Under the pieces are notes generated by a model. The model saw only the letters and a program-made list of their open reading frames with translations, had not been told where the DNA came from and searched no databases. Shown one piece after another: positions 1 to 10,238 of a DNA stretch of 64,000 bases (positions are counted from its first letter, which is position 1; each line of letters begins with the position of its first letter). Location: assembly GCA_964035015.1 (NCBI GenBank), contig OZ035997.1, positions 14,606,536-14,670,535 of the forward strand, in the 5' to 3' direction. Source of the stretch: Corallium rubrum. Its lineage: Eukaryota; Cnidaria; Anthozoa; Scleralcyonacea; Coralliidae. The position numbers were made by a program, and so were the translations under genes.

Positions 1-541
1 GAGATCCAGACGGGACTCAAATAAAAAAACAAACAAACAAAAAACAACCTCGGTCTACCATCTGAGTTCCGGTGGCTCACTGGTGCACCTGTCCGTGGTT
101 TAGGGGTGCCAGCTGTCTAGAGGCTCTAGAGATTCGTATAGAAATTCGTATAGAAATTAGGACCTTAACACGTACTGTCCGTTTCATATAGAGCTATGGA
201 GGTGCCCCCTGTATTAAACCTTTGACTACCAGGGATCTTCCCTTGACGAATAAAATCGTCTGGCGTTATGCGCGTTCAGGAGTCAAGGGGTTAACGAAAA
301 ACTCATGTTTCTCGAATGCCGGCTTGTTTCTTAGAAATTTTAGAAGTAAATACTGTACGTCAAATGTTCCTACCTTGAGTTCCTAACTTGATCTTAGTTT
401 TGTTACCTTTGCACATTTAGAAAACCTGTTGAAACTTTCCTAGGAGCATCTGTAATTTTCTAACATTAGAAATTTCCAAAGCTAAACTCATTTCAAACGT
501 CGAAATTCTGCCGTCTCAATTCACAAATTGAGAGCGAGAAC
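1..541. other. Left flank, no gene recognised
   Basis: No coding exon is supported. A stretch around 240-265 (GAATAAAATCGTCTGGCG) recurs in similar form near 24722 and 35401, which suggests remnants of a dispersed repeat. A short hairpin with arms CTCAATT and AATTGAG lies at about 515-533, just before the candidate exon at 542. Confidence 0.4.
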
Positions 542-605
542 ATGTGGGCTTTTTACCCTGTCGGTTCTCTGACCCTTATATTACTAAGATTTATTCAGCT
601 TCAAG
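542..605 (+). CDS. Candidate signal-peptide first exon (orphan)
   Basis: An ATG at 542 opens 21 codons (MWAFYPVGSLTLILL, then RFIQLQ) that read as a short hydrophobic leader. The frame runs into a consensus donor, CAAG followed by GTAAGA, leaving phase 1, the phase used by nearly every receptor exon in this window. That pattern fits a secreted or membrane protein starting here on the plus strand. No matching downstream plus-strand exon was recognised, because the palindromic transposon starts only 240 bases later. It may be the first exon of a gene whose body lies elsewhere, a relic, or chance. Confidence 0.33.
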
Positions 606-846
606 GTAAGACAGTTGATTCGGCAACCAATAGATAATAAATTGGCTATATTCGAATAATACAGTTGTTGAAGCTAAGTTGTTATAAATCAAGTGTCAAA
701 GTCCGTTTTTCTAGCTCTCTGATTGGGTGAGCGGTCCGAAAATCGTGATGTTTGCCGCGTAACCCATGGCAGTGGGGGTATCATTTCATTTATTTTTCCC
801 TAGGGAAAATATCAAAACCAGAAGTAGCTGGTCAGGTTCAGTTTGT

Positions 847-1240
847 ACGGTGGCCCGTAAGGGTCACCTCTTCTCCACACAAACACGTCTCTTCTCCGTA
901 GACATCGAGCTTCTCCGTGGAAATGTGACGTTTCTCCGCGGAAATGTGACGCTTCTTCGAAGAATTACGTACACATTCTGCGATAATACATGTGTATTCT
1001 GCGTTTATGTATCACTTATCTGTATAAACATAAACCTTCTTCCTACAAATGAGCGTTTTCTACGGAAAGACGAGCACCTTCTCCACAGACATGCGATACT
1101 CTTCTGTGGAGGCACGACGCTTCTCCGTGCAAACACGCGCTGTTTCTGTCGACAACTCAAGTCCATCTGCTGAAAGGCGAGCCTTCTCCATACAAACGTG
1201 CGCCTTCTCCGTAGAAATGAACACCTTCTCCATAAATATT
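847..1240 (+). repeat. 21-bp subterminal repeats, left arm
   Basis: About ten degenerate units of roughly 21 bases follow one another, most starting CTTCTCC and ending in a GTGACG-like or ACACGCGC-like half. Three units near the middle are more diverged. The same array is mirrored at about 3952-4345. Subterminal arrays of this kind bind transposase in several DNA transposon families; that role here is inference. Confidence 0.7.
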
Positions 1241-1440
1241 TTATTCACACCCCCCGGAAAACACCCGGCAAATTTACTTGTTGGTGGTCCGGGGGGTGCA
1301 CCATTTCGCTGCAACACCAGTACGATGTTGTTAGTGTCAAAACATGTCATCTTCTTAAGTGTTTTATCCCATCTCCGGTCAAAAGAATTTGTGAAAAAAA
1401 TGTCGGTACTTCAACCTCAAGAGTTTCGTTTCAAAATCAA

Positions 1441-1585
1441 ATGTCACAGAAAATTGTAGACTTAACTAGTTCTAAAACGCCAGGTAGTTTAGTTTCGTGC
1501 GCAATAATGAAGTGTTGTCACTGTGGGGAACACTTTTCTGATAACGCGAATTTTTGCCCTAACTGTGGAAGGAAGCTTCTGAATA
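1441..1585 (+). CDS. Zinc-ribbon protein carried by the palindromic element, exon 1
   Basis: ATG at 1441 starts MSQKIVDLTSSK and leads into a treble-clef zinc ribbon, CCHCGEHFSDNANFCPNCGRK, with two CxxC pairs. After LLN the frame meets a strong donor, GTAAGTAT, at 1586, leaving phase 1. Joined to the exon at 2520 it gives a protein of about 160 residues. The frame is open upstream, so the exact start is a choice made on context (A at -3). The zinc ribbon suggests binding of nucleic acid or protein; no function is claimed. A mirror copy of this exon lies in the right arm at 3607-3751. This may be a captured host gene or a gene native to the element. Confidence 0.6.
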
Positions 1586-2519
1586 GTAAGTATGACTTAA
1601 AACATTTTTCAGTGAGTTTAATAGCATTTGTTAGTCGTAATATATAAGTCGACAAAGGTATCAGATACCACGTGTCGTGAGTTAAACCGCTAAACGTGAA
1701 ATAAGGAGAATCTAGAATCTCGTTCCCTTGCTCCCTCTGCCACTTTAGTCTATGACTGTTATTTTGTAAAATGTGAACAAGATCTCGGTAATGGTTCGGG
1801 TATGTAGATGAGAACGCGACGAGCGTAAAAAGGCTACAGTCAAACCTTGCATGTATTCTGTAGTTTCCAAACAGCTTCTAAATGAAATCACATATATTAT
1901 TAAATGTAACTTGATGTAAAAAGACATAAAATGACCAATTCTTGAGTTGTGGTGACAAATTTTCTTCATCATTCTGAATTTAATCATGCTGCTGATAGAC
2001 AGATTATAGAGATGTAATAGATAAATCTATACAATTTTTTCTTTCAGTCTTTCAGTTACCATCTTTTCGATTTGTTACATATTGTCACATTAGCGTTTTA
2101 GGAAAAGATGAACTCTTTTCCGATCAAGAAGAGTCTTTACTGTCCTCAGTTCTTACATAAAATCATAAAAAAAACGTTTTCGTACAAAACGTACTCCACT
2201 TCCATAAATTTTCCGCCATTTAGTGTCACATGTTATGAATAGCCTTTGCTGATTGGTTATCGCGAGATCTAAAAATAACTTGGGTGGGCTTGACGTTAAG
2301 TGGTTGGTGGACATTAAAAATTCTCCGATGGCTTTCGCTTAATACATGTTACCATTGTTAGGTATTTCAACAAATATAGAATAGTACCCATGTTTTTACC
2401 TCCCCCCCCCTTCTTAAACACCCGTAATCGTGTTTTTTTTATTGCGATTGAGAAACAAATATCTCTGGAAATCAGGTCGGGGTTGTAAATTTTATTAAGT
2501 TTTTAAATTTTGTTTTAAG

Positions 2520-2857
2520 ATCTAGCGAGTTCTGCTGCATGTCCAGCTTCGGCAGCTGAAGAAATAAAAACGAACGAACCAGAAAAAGGAAAGGAAGACA
2601 CAGTCACTTACGAAGAATTTCGTAAAAGGAAAGAGTCAAGCGGGACAACGACATTGAGGCCGACTGCGTCTGCGTCCAAAAAGGCAAAATTAACGAAAAG
2701 CAAGGCAGTTGACAAAGCAAAAATTCAAGTTGGCATCAAGTACTGCGACGAAGAAGGGCACCTGAAACTATTGAAAGGAAGGACACTGCCGATAGCTGTG
2801 AAACATGGGTACTATTCTATATTTGTTGAAATACCTAACAATGGTAACATGTATTAA
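2520..2857 (+). CDS. Zinc-ribbon protein carried by the palindromic element, exon 2
   Basis: An acceptor (TGTTTTAAG) precedes 2520, and phase 1 joins exactly with the exon ending at 1585. The exon encodes an Ala/Ser-rich start, then EPEKGKEDTVTYEEFRKRKE, a Ser/Thr and Lys-rich linker, and KIQVGIKYCDEEGHLKLLKG with RTLPIAVKHG. It stops at 2855-2857. The loop of the palindrome supplies most of the exon. The last 17 or so residues (YYSIFVEIPNNGNMY) are encoded by the right arm, so the original C-terminus was probably replaced when the arms formed. The KIQVGI...KGRTLP block looks like the start of a beta-rich domain that breaks off. No function is assigned. Confidence 0.6.
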
Positions 2858-3606
2858 GCGAAAGCCATCGGAGAATTTTTAATGTCCACCAACCACTTAA
2901 CGTCAAGCCCACCCAAGTTATTTTAAGATCTCGCGATAACCAATCAGCAAAGGCTATTCATAACATGTGACACTAAATGGCGGAAAATTTATGGAAGTGG
3001 AGTACGTTTTGTACGAAAAAGTTTTTTTTATGATTTTATGTAAGAATTGAGGACAGTAAAGACTCTTCTTGATCGGAAAAGAGTTCATCTTTTCCTAAAA
3101 CGCTAATGTGACAATATGTAACAAATCGAAAAGATTGGTAACTGAAAGACTCATTAAAAATTGTATAGATTTATCTATTACATCTCTATAATCTGTCTGT
3201 CAGCAGCATGATTAAATTCAGAATGATGAAGAAAATTTTGTCACCACAACTCAAGAATTGGTCATTTTATGTCTTTTTACATCAAGTTACATTTAATAAT
3301 TTATGTGATTTCATTTGGAAGTTTGGAAACTACAGAATACATGCAGGTTTGACTGTAGCCTTTTTACGCTCGTCGCGTTCTCATCTACATACCCGAACCA
3401 TTACCGAGATCTTGTTCACATTTTACAAAATAACAGTCATAGACTAAAGTGGCAGAGGGAGCAAGGGAACGAGATTCTAGATTCTCCTTATTTCACGTTT
3501 AGCGGTTTAACTCACGACACGTGGTATCTGATACCTTTGTCGACTTATATATTACGACTAACAAATGCTATTAAACTCACTGAAAAATGTTCTAAGTTAT
3601 ACTTAC

Positions 3607-3751
3607 TATTCAGAAGCTTCCTTCCACAGTTAGGGCAAAAATTCGCGTTATCAGAAAAGTGTTCCCCACAGTGACAACACTTCATTATTGCGCACGAAAC
3701 TAAACTACCTGGCGTTTTAGAACTAGTTAAGTCTACAATTTTCTGTGACAT
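3607..3751 (-). pseudogene. Mirror copy of zinc-ribbon exon 1
   Basis: This is the inverted counterpart of 1441-1585 in the right arm. It has an intact reading frame with the same CxxC pairs and a GTAAGTAT donor. Small changes are visible (KYNLEHF against KYDLKHF just past the donor). It has no partner exon in its own direction, since exon 2 sits once, in plus orientation, in the loop. It is therefore probably a dead copy, though its antisense transcript could pair with exon 1. Confidence 0.6.
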
Positions 3752-4429
3752 TTGATTTTGAAACGAAACTCTTGAGGTTGAAGTACCGACATTTTTTTCA
3801 CAAATTCTCTTGACCGGAGATGGGATAAAACACTTAAGAAGATGACATGTTTTGACACTAACAACATCGTACTGGTGTTGCAGCGAAATCGTGCACCCCC
3901 CGGACCACCAACAAGTAAATTTGCCGGGTGTTTTCCGGGGGGTGTGAATAAAATATTTATGGAGAAGGTGTTCATTTCTACGGAGAAGGCGCACGTTTGT
4001 ATGGAGAAGGCTCGCCTTTCAGCAGATGGACTTGAGTTGTCGACAGAAACAGCGCGTGTTTGCACGGAGAAGCGTCGTGCCTCCACAGAAGAGTATCGCA
4101 TGTCTGTGGAGAAGGTGCTCGTCTTTCCGTAGAAAACGCTCATTTGTAGGAAGAAGGCTTATGTTTATACAGATAAGTGATACATAAACGCAGAATACAC
4201 ATGTATTATCGCAGAATGTGTACGTAATTCTTCGAAGAAGCGTCACATTTCCGCGGAGAAACGTCACATTTCCACGGAGAAGCTCGATGTCTACGGAGAA
4301 GAGACGTGTTTGTGTGGAGAAGAGGTGACCCTTACGGGCCACCGTAAGTTTGTCTTTGTTTTCTCCAATTTTCTTTCATTAAATACAATGTCTGAAGATT
4401 TTACTCCACATTTTTCTTGTCATTTGACA

Positions 4430-5205
4430 CTTCATATATAACAAAACACTTATTTACTGGTACCTCGGGAAAACAGTGTGTTTTGTGGCCCCTCGACTGC
4501 AAGACTTTCGTTTGCCAATAATGAAATCCTATTGGTCAAATCATGGTCACGTGTTGTACATGCAACAAACCACTGTTTCCCTCTGACGTCAACAATGAAG
4601 AGGGAAACAGTGCAATGTTTCCCTCTGACGTCGCTTTAATCATACGTTGTTCACGTGAATATGTGATTATTGCATCAGATCAAGGATTTTGGACTCTTTG
4701 GGCATTTTGAAAACAAGAGCTTGTTTCGAGCTTGTTTGGTACGAAATAGTCCATTTTCCGAAAGAATTTCTATACATATCTTCAAAGAAGGTCTGAAAAA
4801 CACCTGGAGAAATTTAAAGCTGTTCTTAGTGTTGAGTCTGGTGTATTTGTTTAGTTTAATGACTTGAATTGAAATTACGAAGACAAAGTGAAAGTGTTTT
4901 GGTAAGTCTTTTCGCTGTTTGCAAGTTTCGAGTCAGTTTTGTATTCTGTATTTTAAAAGTCTTTGGTATATAACAAAACGCTTGTTGACTTTTCCCTCGA
5001 GAAACATCGGGTTTTACGGTCCCTCAGGCTTCAACGTCACCCTCGGGCTAAAGTCCTCGGGTGATATTGAAACCTTCGGGTCGGTAAAACTCGATTTTTC
5101 CCTCGGCACCAGTCAACAAGTGTATAATGTTTTCCCAAGAGTCTCGAGGGAAAACAAAACAAATGATTCCCGAGGGATCAGATATTAAGTGCTTCGTTAT
5201 ACTAG
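4430..5205. repeat. Foldback repeats of the TTTCCCTCGAG family
   Basis: Repeated inverted motifs such as TTTCCCTCGAG, CTCGGGAAAAC and CTCGAGGGAAAAC with flanking ATATAACAAAACRCTT fill this stretch. A cleaner member lies at 61310-61470 on the far side of the window. No protein is supported; short frames here are by-products of the repeat. Confidence 0.55.
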
Positions 5206-5206
5206 C

Positions 5207-5395
5207 TGGGTTTTCATTGGGTTTTTGCTTGGTTTAGGCAGTTTAGCTACACTTTCACTAAGCAGTAGTTGCCCGAGCGGGCAACAATTGTTGCAATACT
5301 GCCAGCGCGGAAATAGTTTGATTTGTCTAATCCCACGTGACCATAAATGAACCAATAGCAGTCTGAGTTACAACTAGCAAAAACCCAGCTATATA
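5207..5395. mobile_element. Foldback MITE with AGCTGGGTTTT ends
   Basis: The ends are inverted: CTAGCTGGGTTTT on the left and AAAAACCCAGCTAT on the right. The interior holds a second palindrome, TTGCCCGAGCGGGCAA, and a CCAATAG motif. A related GCCCGAGCGGGCAA-type stretch occurs near 61000-61075. It has no coding capacity. Confidence 0.5.
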
Positions 5396-5439
5396 ACAAT
5401 ACTTCTTGTTTTGAAAAAAACTAGAAAATATTTGTAAAA

Positions 5440-5700
5440 AATCATGTCAGCATGTATTTTAGAAAATGTTTCTTTTATCTTACCAAGATAGTTTGACGAA
5501 AAGGAAAGTTTTCTTAATTTATTTTAGTAAAAAAAATTTTCTCGTCTGGATTATCTTGTTTTAAGAAAACAATTATTAATTTAAGAAAAAAATTTTAAGA
5601 AAATAATTATTAATTTAAGAAATATTTTCTAAAAAATCTTGTCTAGATAATCTTGCCTATAGAAGAGATAAGAAAAAGTTTATCTCTTCTATAGGCATTT
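5440..5700. repeat. AT-rich tandem repeat and hairpin
   Basis: A unit of about 33 bases containing AATTATTAATTTAAGAAA is repeated at 5565-5625. A perfect hairpin follows at about 5655-5695, with arms GCCTATAGAAGAGATAA and its complement. The TCTTACCAAGATAG/CTTAATTT wording resembles subterminal parts of animal EnSpm elements, but the match is too loose to classify. Confidence 0.4.
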
Positions 5701-5813
5701 TTGCATGCGCGTTGTCGCGGGATTCAATTCATCTCGTTGGCGGCAATGCATTTCGCAGGGTAGCATGCATGCATAAGTTGAACTTCGAGTCAAGTCATTT
5801 TTCGTGTAAGGCT

Positions 5814-6448
5814 CAATTGACCGTACCGTAAAAAAGATGGCGACTTGCACATTTAACCACAATCCTATGCGTGCAGTAAATATTGTTTCTTGCAGAATTA
5901 TTGGAAGATATGGTTTTAAAACGATCGACTTTGATAGGAATCAAGTTCTTCCTTAGGCCCTGTTTACATGAAGCGGATTGACAGTCAAATGGATCGAAAA
6001 ACGTGAATGAAGTCAATCCGGGCACATGTTTACATGAAGAATCCGATCTGCTTGGAACATTGTTTTCAGTTTTGGAACACTCTTTTTTGTGCTTCTCTCG
6101 ATGTCTGCCATTTAAAACGACACGCACCAACTTCACTCATGCGCATCAAGTCATTTTCAAGTCAAACCGTGTTTACATGAATCAGATTGGAGATATTCAA
6201 GTCAATCTCAAGTCAATCCACTCCACTGCGTGGATTGACTTCAGCCATTTGTTTCGATCAGATCGAAAACTTTCAAACTTCTTCATGTAAACACAACAAG
6301 GAAAAACAACATGCGAGCTTTAACTGCATTACTTAATCCATCTTAGCATGATAAACAATGTTTAGTTGTTTTTTTGAGCTGATATGAGGTCGCAAAGCAT
6401 TGCGGTTAAGTGTACCGCCGCCATCTTTTTCGGTACCGTCAATTGGAG
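5814..6448. mobile_element. Nested foldback MITEs
   Basis: The outer ends are inverted copies of CAATTGACNGTACCGNAAAA followed by AGATGGCG. Inside lies a second element, about 5956-6293, with ends CCCTGTTTACATGAAG and CTTCATGTAAACAC and internal GATTGACTT inverted repeats. GCCCTGTTTACA-type ends recur at 27608 and 22751. No protein is encoded. Confidence 0.6.
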
Positions 6449-6562
6449 TTGCTGGAAATGGCAACGCAAGTCCGAGTTATTGACTCGAATCGTTACAACA
6501 CTGAACATTGTGTAAACCAATCAGCAAGGTAGGCATAAATAGAGTGATAAACATGTACTTAC

Positions 6563-6862
6563 CAAAAACCTGAAGTTTTCCTTTTACGGAAGAGCTGTGG
6601 TTCAAATTCTTTATTTCACATGCGTACTCTCCACTGTCATCATATTGCACAGATTTCATACAAAGGTAAGTTCGCGATTTGTTAAATTCTCCTTTTTCTT
6701 TGTTGGTAATACTAAACTTAGTATTGCTAGGTGAGACAAGAATGCCATCTTTGTACCAGTTGACTTCATATGAATTGGCAGTGATGTACATTTGGCAGGA
6801 TAAACAACAATCGTTTTCAAGATCTACTGTCTGATCAAGAAAATGTTGAATAACAGACGGGT
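6563..6862 (-). CDS. Gene A exon: Ig domain 3
   Basis: The exon is 300 nt, phase 1 at both ends, flanked by CATTTTAG and GTAAGTAC. It begins PSVIQHFLDQTVDLENDCCL and holds the Ig hallmarks: a B-strand Cys in CCLSCQM, the core Trp in VNWYKDG, and DSGEYACEI for strand F. An extra Cys in CCL and another in YLCMK are unusual and could form an added bond. It ends KGKLQVF. Being one whole domain per symmetric exon is typical of Ig receptors. This is the last gene A exon recognised. Confidence 0.85.
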
Positions 6863-7064
6863 CTAAAATGTTAGAGAAAAAAATATATACAATATTTGAA
6901 CATTAAAATTAACTATGTCATAGCTTGGAAGATCAAGTAACATCAAACTTAAAACGAATAGATACATAATATATTATGGGTATCTTTAATTTAAAATTTA
7001 TTTATAATTAACAAACATAGGAAAAACATAGGAGCTTTGACTGTTGTCAATTCTTGAGTAAAAA

Positions 7065-8384
7065 TAACCTGAATGTCAGGCCTTTATTTGTTCCCGCCTT
7101 CCGCTAAACCCGGCAGCGCGGGCAGAGGTGCGGGCGAGCGAGAAGGCGAGAAAAATAAAGGCCTGAGGAAACTCTTAATAAAACTGTGGGTTCTCCGTCC
7201 ATCTCATGGACGGGAGCTCTGATTGGCTGACTAATTGAAGTAAGGATTTTGATTGGTTCATTCAGATAAACAACTTCCCCAAAGGTGCACACCGTGAGAA
7301 GGTCATCGCCATTTCTCGAATCTGTTTATGGTGTACGTTTCTGTGACCAATTCATTCAATTTAATAATTTATTATGTCGCAAAATCAAACCATAGAAGGA
7401 TTTTTCGAAACTGCTTTGTTAAATTCATTGACGCATTTCGGCTATGAGTCTTTGAAACCAGAACAAACGTCGTGCATTCGAAAGCTCGCTGTTGTCTGTT
7501 GACAGCCAAGATGTCTTTGCTGTTTTGCCCACTGGTTTTGGTAAAAGTCTGATATATCAGATATTGCCATTTGTGTTCTGTGAACTTCATCGACTGCAAC
7601 ATGGCACGGTGAGGAATTTCGTTGTAGCAGGTGGAGACCGTGTGAAAAACAGTCTACTTGGGTCCTTCGTTCGATGATCAGTGACGATGGCTACTGAAGG
7701 CGAAGCCGTTGCGAAATTCCAAGTTGTTTATGGCAGTGCTGAACCTGCTGAACAATAGTTGTCAGAAAAGTGGACCCGTAAGTTACAAAACGGGAATCTC
7801 GGAGCAGTTTATAGATGACTGAGTTTATACGGTTGAGACGTGTTTATAATTATGTATCAATATATTAATTAAATGGTCTACCTGCATTCTAAAATTTAAA
7901 TTCTAATGCTACAAAATTATATAATTATTAATTTAGTCGAAACTATATCAAGGCGGCTATCAAATCGTGTTTATCTTTTATTATGGTGGAATTTTGAATC
8001 AATATATATGTATATTCTCAAATTGTCAAATTTCTCGGTTTCTTATCGTAGTTTCCAATTCTTCGACTTCTCTAGATCGGGTCTAGATATACCATGTATA
8101 AACGCCTTCAATTCGAGCTCGTGTATTTATTGCAAGTCTACCCAGACTAGTCTGGACTAAAACCAGACGCGGAGAAAGACTATATATTTCTGTGGGATGA
8201 AATCAAAACATACGCTTTATCACACTCGTTCATATTTAAAAATAGCAAAGTGGGCGGAAGACGGTTTTGTTAAGAGTTTCCTCAGGCCTTTATTTTTCTC
8301 GCCTTCTCGCTCGCTCGCACCTCTGCCCGCGCTGCCGGGTTTAGCGGAAGGCGGGAACAAATAAAGGCCTGACATTCAGGTTAG
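7065..8384. mobile_element. MULE-like element, long TIRs, 9-bp target duplication
   Basis: Terminal inverted repeats of about 118 bases start TAACCTGAATGTCAGGCC and differ by about one base. They are flanked on both sides by the same 9-mer, GAGTAAAAA (7056-7064 and 8385-8393). Long TIRs plus a 9-bp duplication fit the Mutator (MULE) superfamily. Each TIR is itself palindromic at its ends (AGGCCTTTATTT and AAATAAAGGCCT). The interior has no transposase but carries a broken helicase fragment, which resembles a gene-capturing pack-type element. Confidence 0.8.
7374..7677 (+). pseudogene. RecQ-like helicase N-terminal fragment, frameshifted
   Basis: ATG at 7374 reads MSQNQTIEGFFETALLNS and then HFGYESLKPEQTSCI, a RecQ-type Q motif region, but stops at 7500-7502. 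In another frame the homology resumes at about 7500 with QDVFAVLPTGFGKSLIYQIL, helicase motif I (Walker A GFGKS), and ends at 7675-7677. A single frameshift separates them, and the rest of the helicase (motifs Ia to VI) is absent. It lies wholly between the TIRs of the 7065-8384 element, so it is best read as a captured host fragment. Confidence 0.75.
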
Positions 8385-8429
8385 AGTAAAAACTTTAATA
8401 AAACCTTTTCGTAATGCAATTCTTCGACA

Positions 8430-8600
8430 AAACGTCCTTCACTCCTATGACTTTTTTCCGCCATTTTGTTTTCCCGAAAGGAACGTGTAAACCGCCACGC
8501 AAAAATCACGATAGGTGTCACATGCTATGAGTATCGTTTGATGATTGGCTATCTCGGGATCTAGAAATAACTTAAGAGGAATTAGGATGGGACTAGACCA
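8430..8600. repeat. Diverged relative of the palindromic element arm
   Basis: The stretch TTTTTCCGCCATTTTG, then GGTGTCACATGCTATGAGTA, then GATTGGCTATCTCGGGATCT matches, with substitutions, the arm of the 847-4345 element around 2205-2290. It is probably a fragment of an older related transposon. A minus-strand reading frame here (8445-8696) has no recognisable domain. Confidence 0.45.
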
Positions 8601-8720
8601 TATTACTATACATTCCCTCTCTCGCCTAATTAATTTATACTCTCGTGGTGTCATCCTGGCCAAAAAAGTCTTTTGATCATACACTTTCAAATCCAAATAG
8701 TTCTCACAAGTCTTTTTCCG

Positions 8721-8721
<1 letters not shown>

Positions 8722-8757
<36 letters not shown>
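8722..8757. repeat. (TA)n microsatellite
   Basis: About 17 uninterrupted TA units. Similar TA tracts occur at 9608-9642, 12372-12408, 13850-13919, 50415-50498, 52674-52773 and 55999-56088. Confidence 0.9.
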
Positions 8758-8760
<3 letters not shown>

Positions 8761-9163
8761 CATTTAAATCCACAAAGAAGGTTTACCGTTTCGAGCGAAG
8801 ACCCTTTAGCGGGAATCGTGTAGTGCAGGAGAGTACATGTACAAAGTGATTGTTTCAGGAAAATTATGAATTTATTCTTAGCCAATTGGTTAGATTGTAA
8901 AAACCCCATCAGATTCACAAATAAAAAAATACAATGATCACATTACAAGATTAGCCATTTCCTGAAATCAGTATTTCGATAGTACACCAACCTTTATTAT
9001 TTTCGATTCATATTTCTACACCATACACATGCACTTATATTTGTTCCTACACTTAGAAGTTTTCAGAATCATAAATACGTTTTCCCTCCATATTCCTTAA
9101 CAATAACAACAACAAACGTCTTTCCTGAAATAAAATTACACTAATTTTTATAAAATAAATTAC

Positions 9164-9433
9164 CTTCGAAAACTTCAATCATTGCTGTGGCTTCAGCTGT
9201 TGCCCAAGCGTCCTTCGCTATACATGTGTAATTACCAGCAGCGACATCGTACGCAAATGGAATCAACAGATCGTAAGAGCTGATATGCACACTCAGACTG
9301 CTCTCTTGAAAAGGTTTTCCATTCTTTAGCCAAGTGTACGAGGGGTTAATAAAGTTTTTACCCTTGCAACTGACCTTTCCCATTCTCCTTGTGGAAAGAA
9401 CCAACTTGGCAGGTGATACAGTGACTGTACGTT
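9164..9433 (-). CDS. Gene A exon: Ig domain 2
   Basis: The exon is 270 nt, phase 1 to phase 1, between TATACTACAG and GTAATTTA. It reads RTVTVSPAKLVLSTRRMGKV, then SCKG (B-strand Cys), YTWLKNGKP (core Trp), a central SSYDLLIPFAYDVAAG, and NYTCIAKDAW (strand F Cys), ending in MIEVFE. Length and spacing are right for an I-set or C2-set Ig domain. The (TA)n microsatellite at 9608 sits in the intron just upstream. Confidence 0.87.
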
Positions 9434-9603
9434 CTGTAGTATACAAAACATATAAGATCGCGTTAACACGGAGAAGAATTCTTAGATAAAGGTTTACAGT
9501 AGCTAAACTAAAACTTTTCAAAAATGGATGATACTCTATCGTATATACAATGTATACAATGATGAGGAATTTTTGGAGAAGGAAAATTTTGAGTGTAATT
9601 ATA

Positions 9604-9646
<43 letters not shown>

Positions 9647-10120
9647 TATGATACAGTACGTTCAAGAAGTTTCTATGTTTACCTCATCATCAACACTTAC
9701 CATAATGCCTTCATTAATTAATGTCGTGCATAACATCAAATTTATTTTATCTCCAGCTGAACAAAGTAAAATCATTTAACAATATCACAACCCCCCGGAA
9801 ACCCTAAACCTAACCACCACCATGCACACACGCACCTGGCGAATAATGAAAACACTAAAATCTTGTGTCGAAACGTTAGGTCTCTCTTTTGACTATTCTA
9901 GTCGACGATATATACTAGTCTAGAAATCTATTTTATCTTTCTCTTCGGATTCTTTCTTTGGCTTCATTCTTCCTTGAGATATCCTTCAAAGATATTTTTT
10001 AGTTCTTTTGAAATTCATTTTCTTTAGTTTCCACCGTATTCTGTTAATTAAACTTCAGGGAAATATCCACATTAAGTAGTGACCCCATTTTCTCTATAAT
10101 TTTTAACTTCGGGAAGATAC

Positions 10121-10238
10121 CTTGACTGTCTTGACTAACAAATCCAAAAACGTAGTTGTAGCGGCCTGCATGCATTGGTTGCCAGACGACGAACGGCCTA
10201 ATTTTACCACTCATCATGGTTAACATTGAGGGTGGAAT
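10121..10238 (-). pseudogene. Possible relic exon in gene A intron
   Basis: A short open frame preceded by CAATTAG reads GKIRPFVVWQPM, then HAGRYNYVFGFVSQDSQ, and meets a donor (CAAG, GTATCT) in phase 1. The HAGRYNYV wording resembles an Ig strand F in which the Cys has been lost. It starts in phase 0, so it does not fit between the phase-1 exons of gene A. It is reported as a relic or chance frame. Confidence 0.2.

Larger units (their letters stand above)
847..4345. mobile_element. 3.5 kb palindromic (foldback) DNA transposon
   Basis: The two ends are inverted copies beginning ACGGTGGCCCGTAAGGGTCA. Each arm is about 1.55 kb (847 to about 2398, and about 2797 to 4345). The arms differ at only a few positions, so they are recent or homogenised. 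The loop of about 400 bases is unique. Flanks CAGTTTGT and AAGTTTGT match at 7 of 8 positions and look like an 8-bp target duplication. The outer 400 bases of each arm hold degenerate 21-bp repeats of the type CTTCTCCGTGGAAATGTGACG. No transposase is visible, so it is probably non-autonomous. It carries a spliced zinc-ribbon gene (1441-1585 and 2520-2857). The superfamily is not assigned. Confidence 0.88.
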
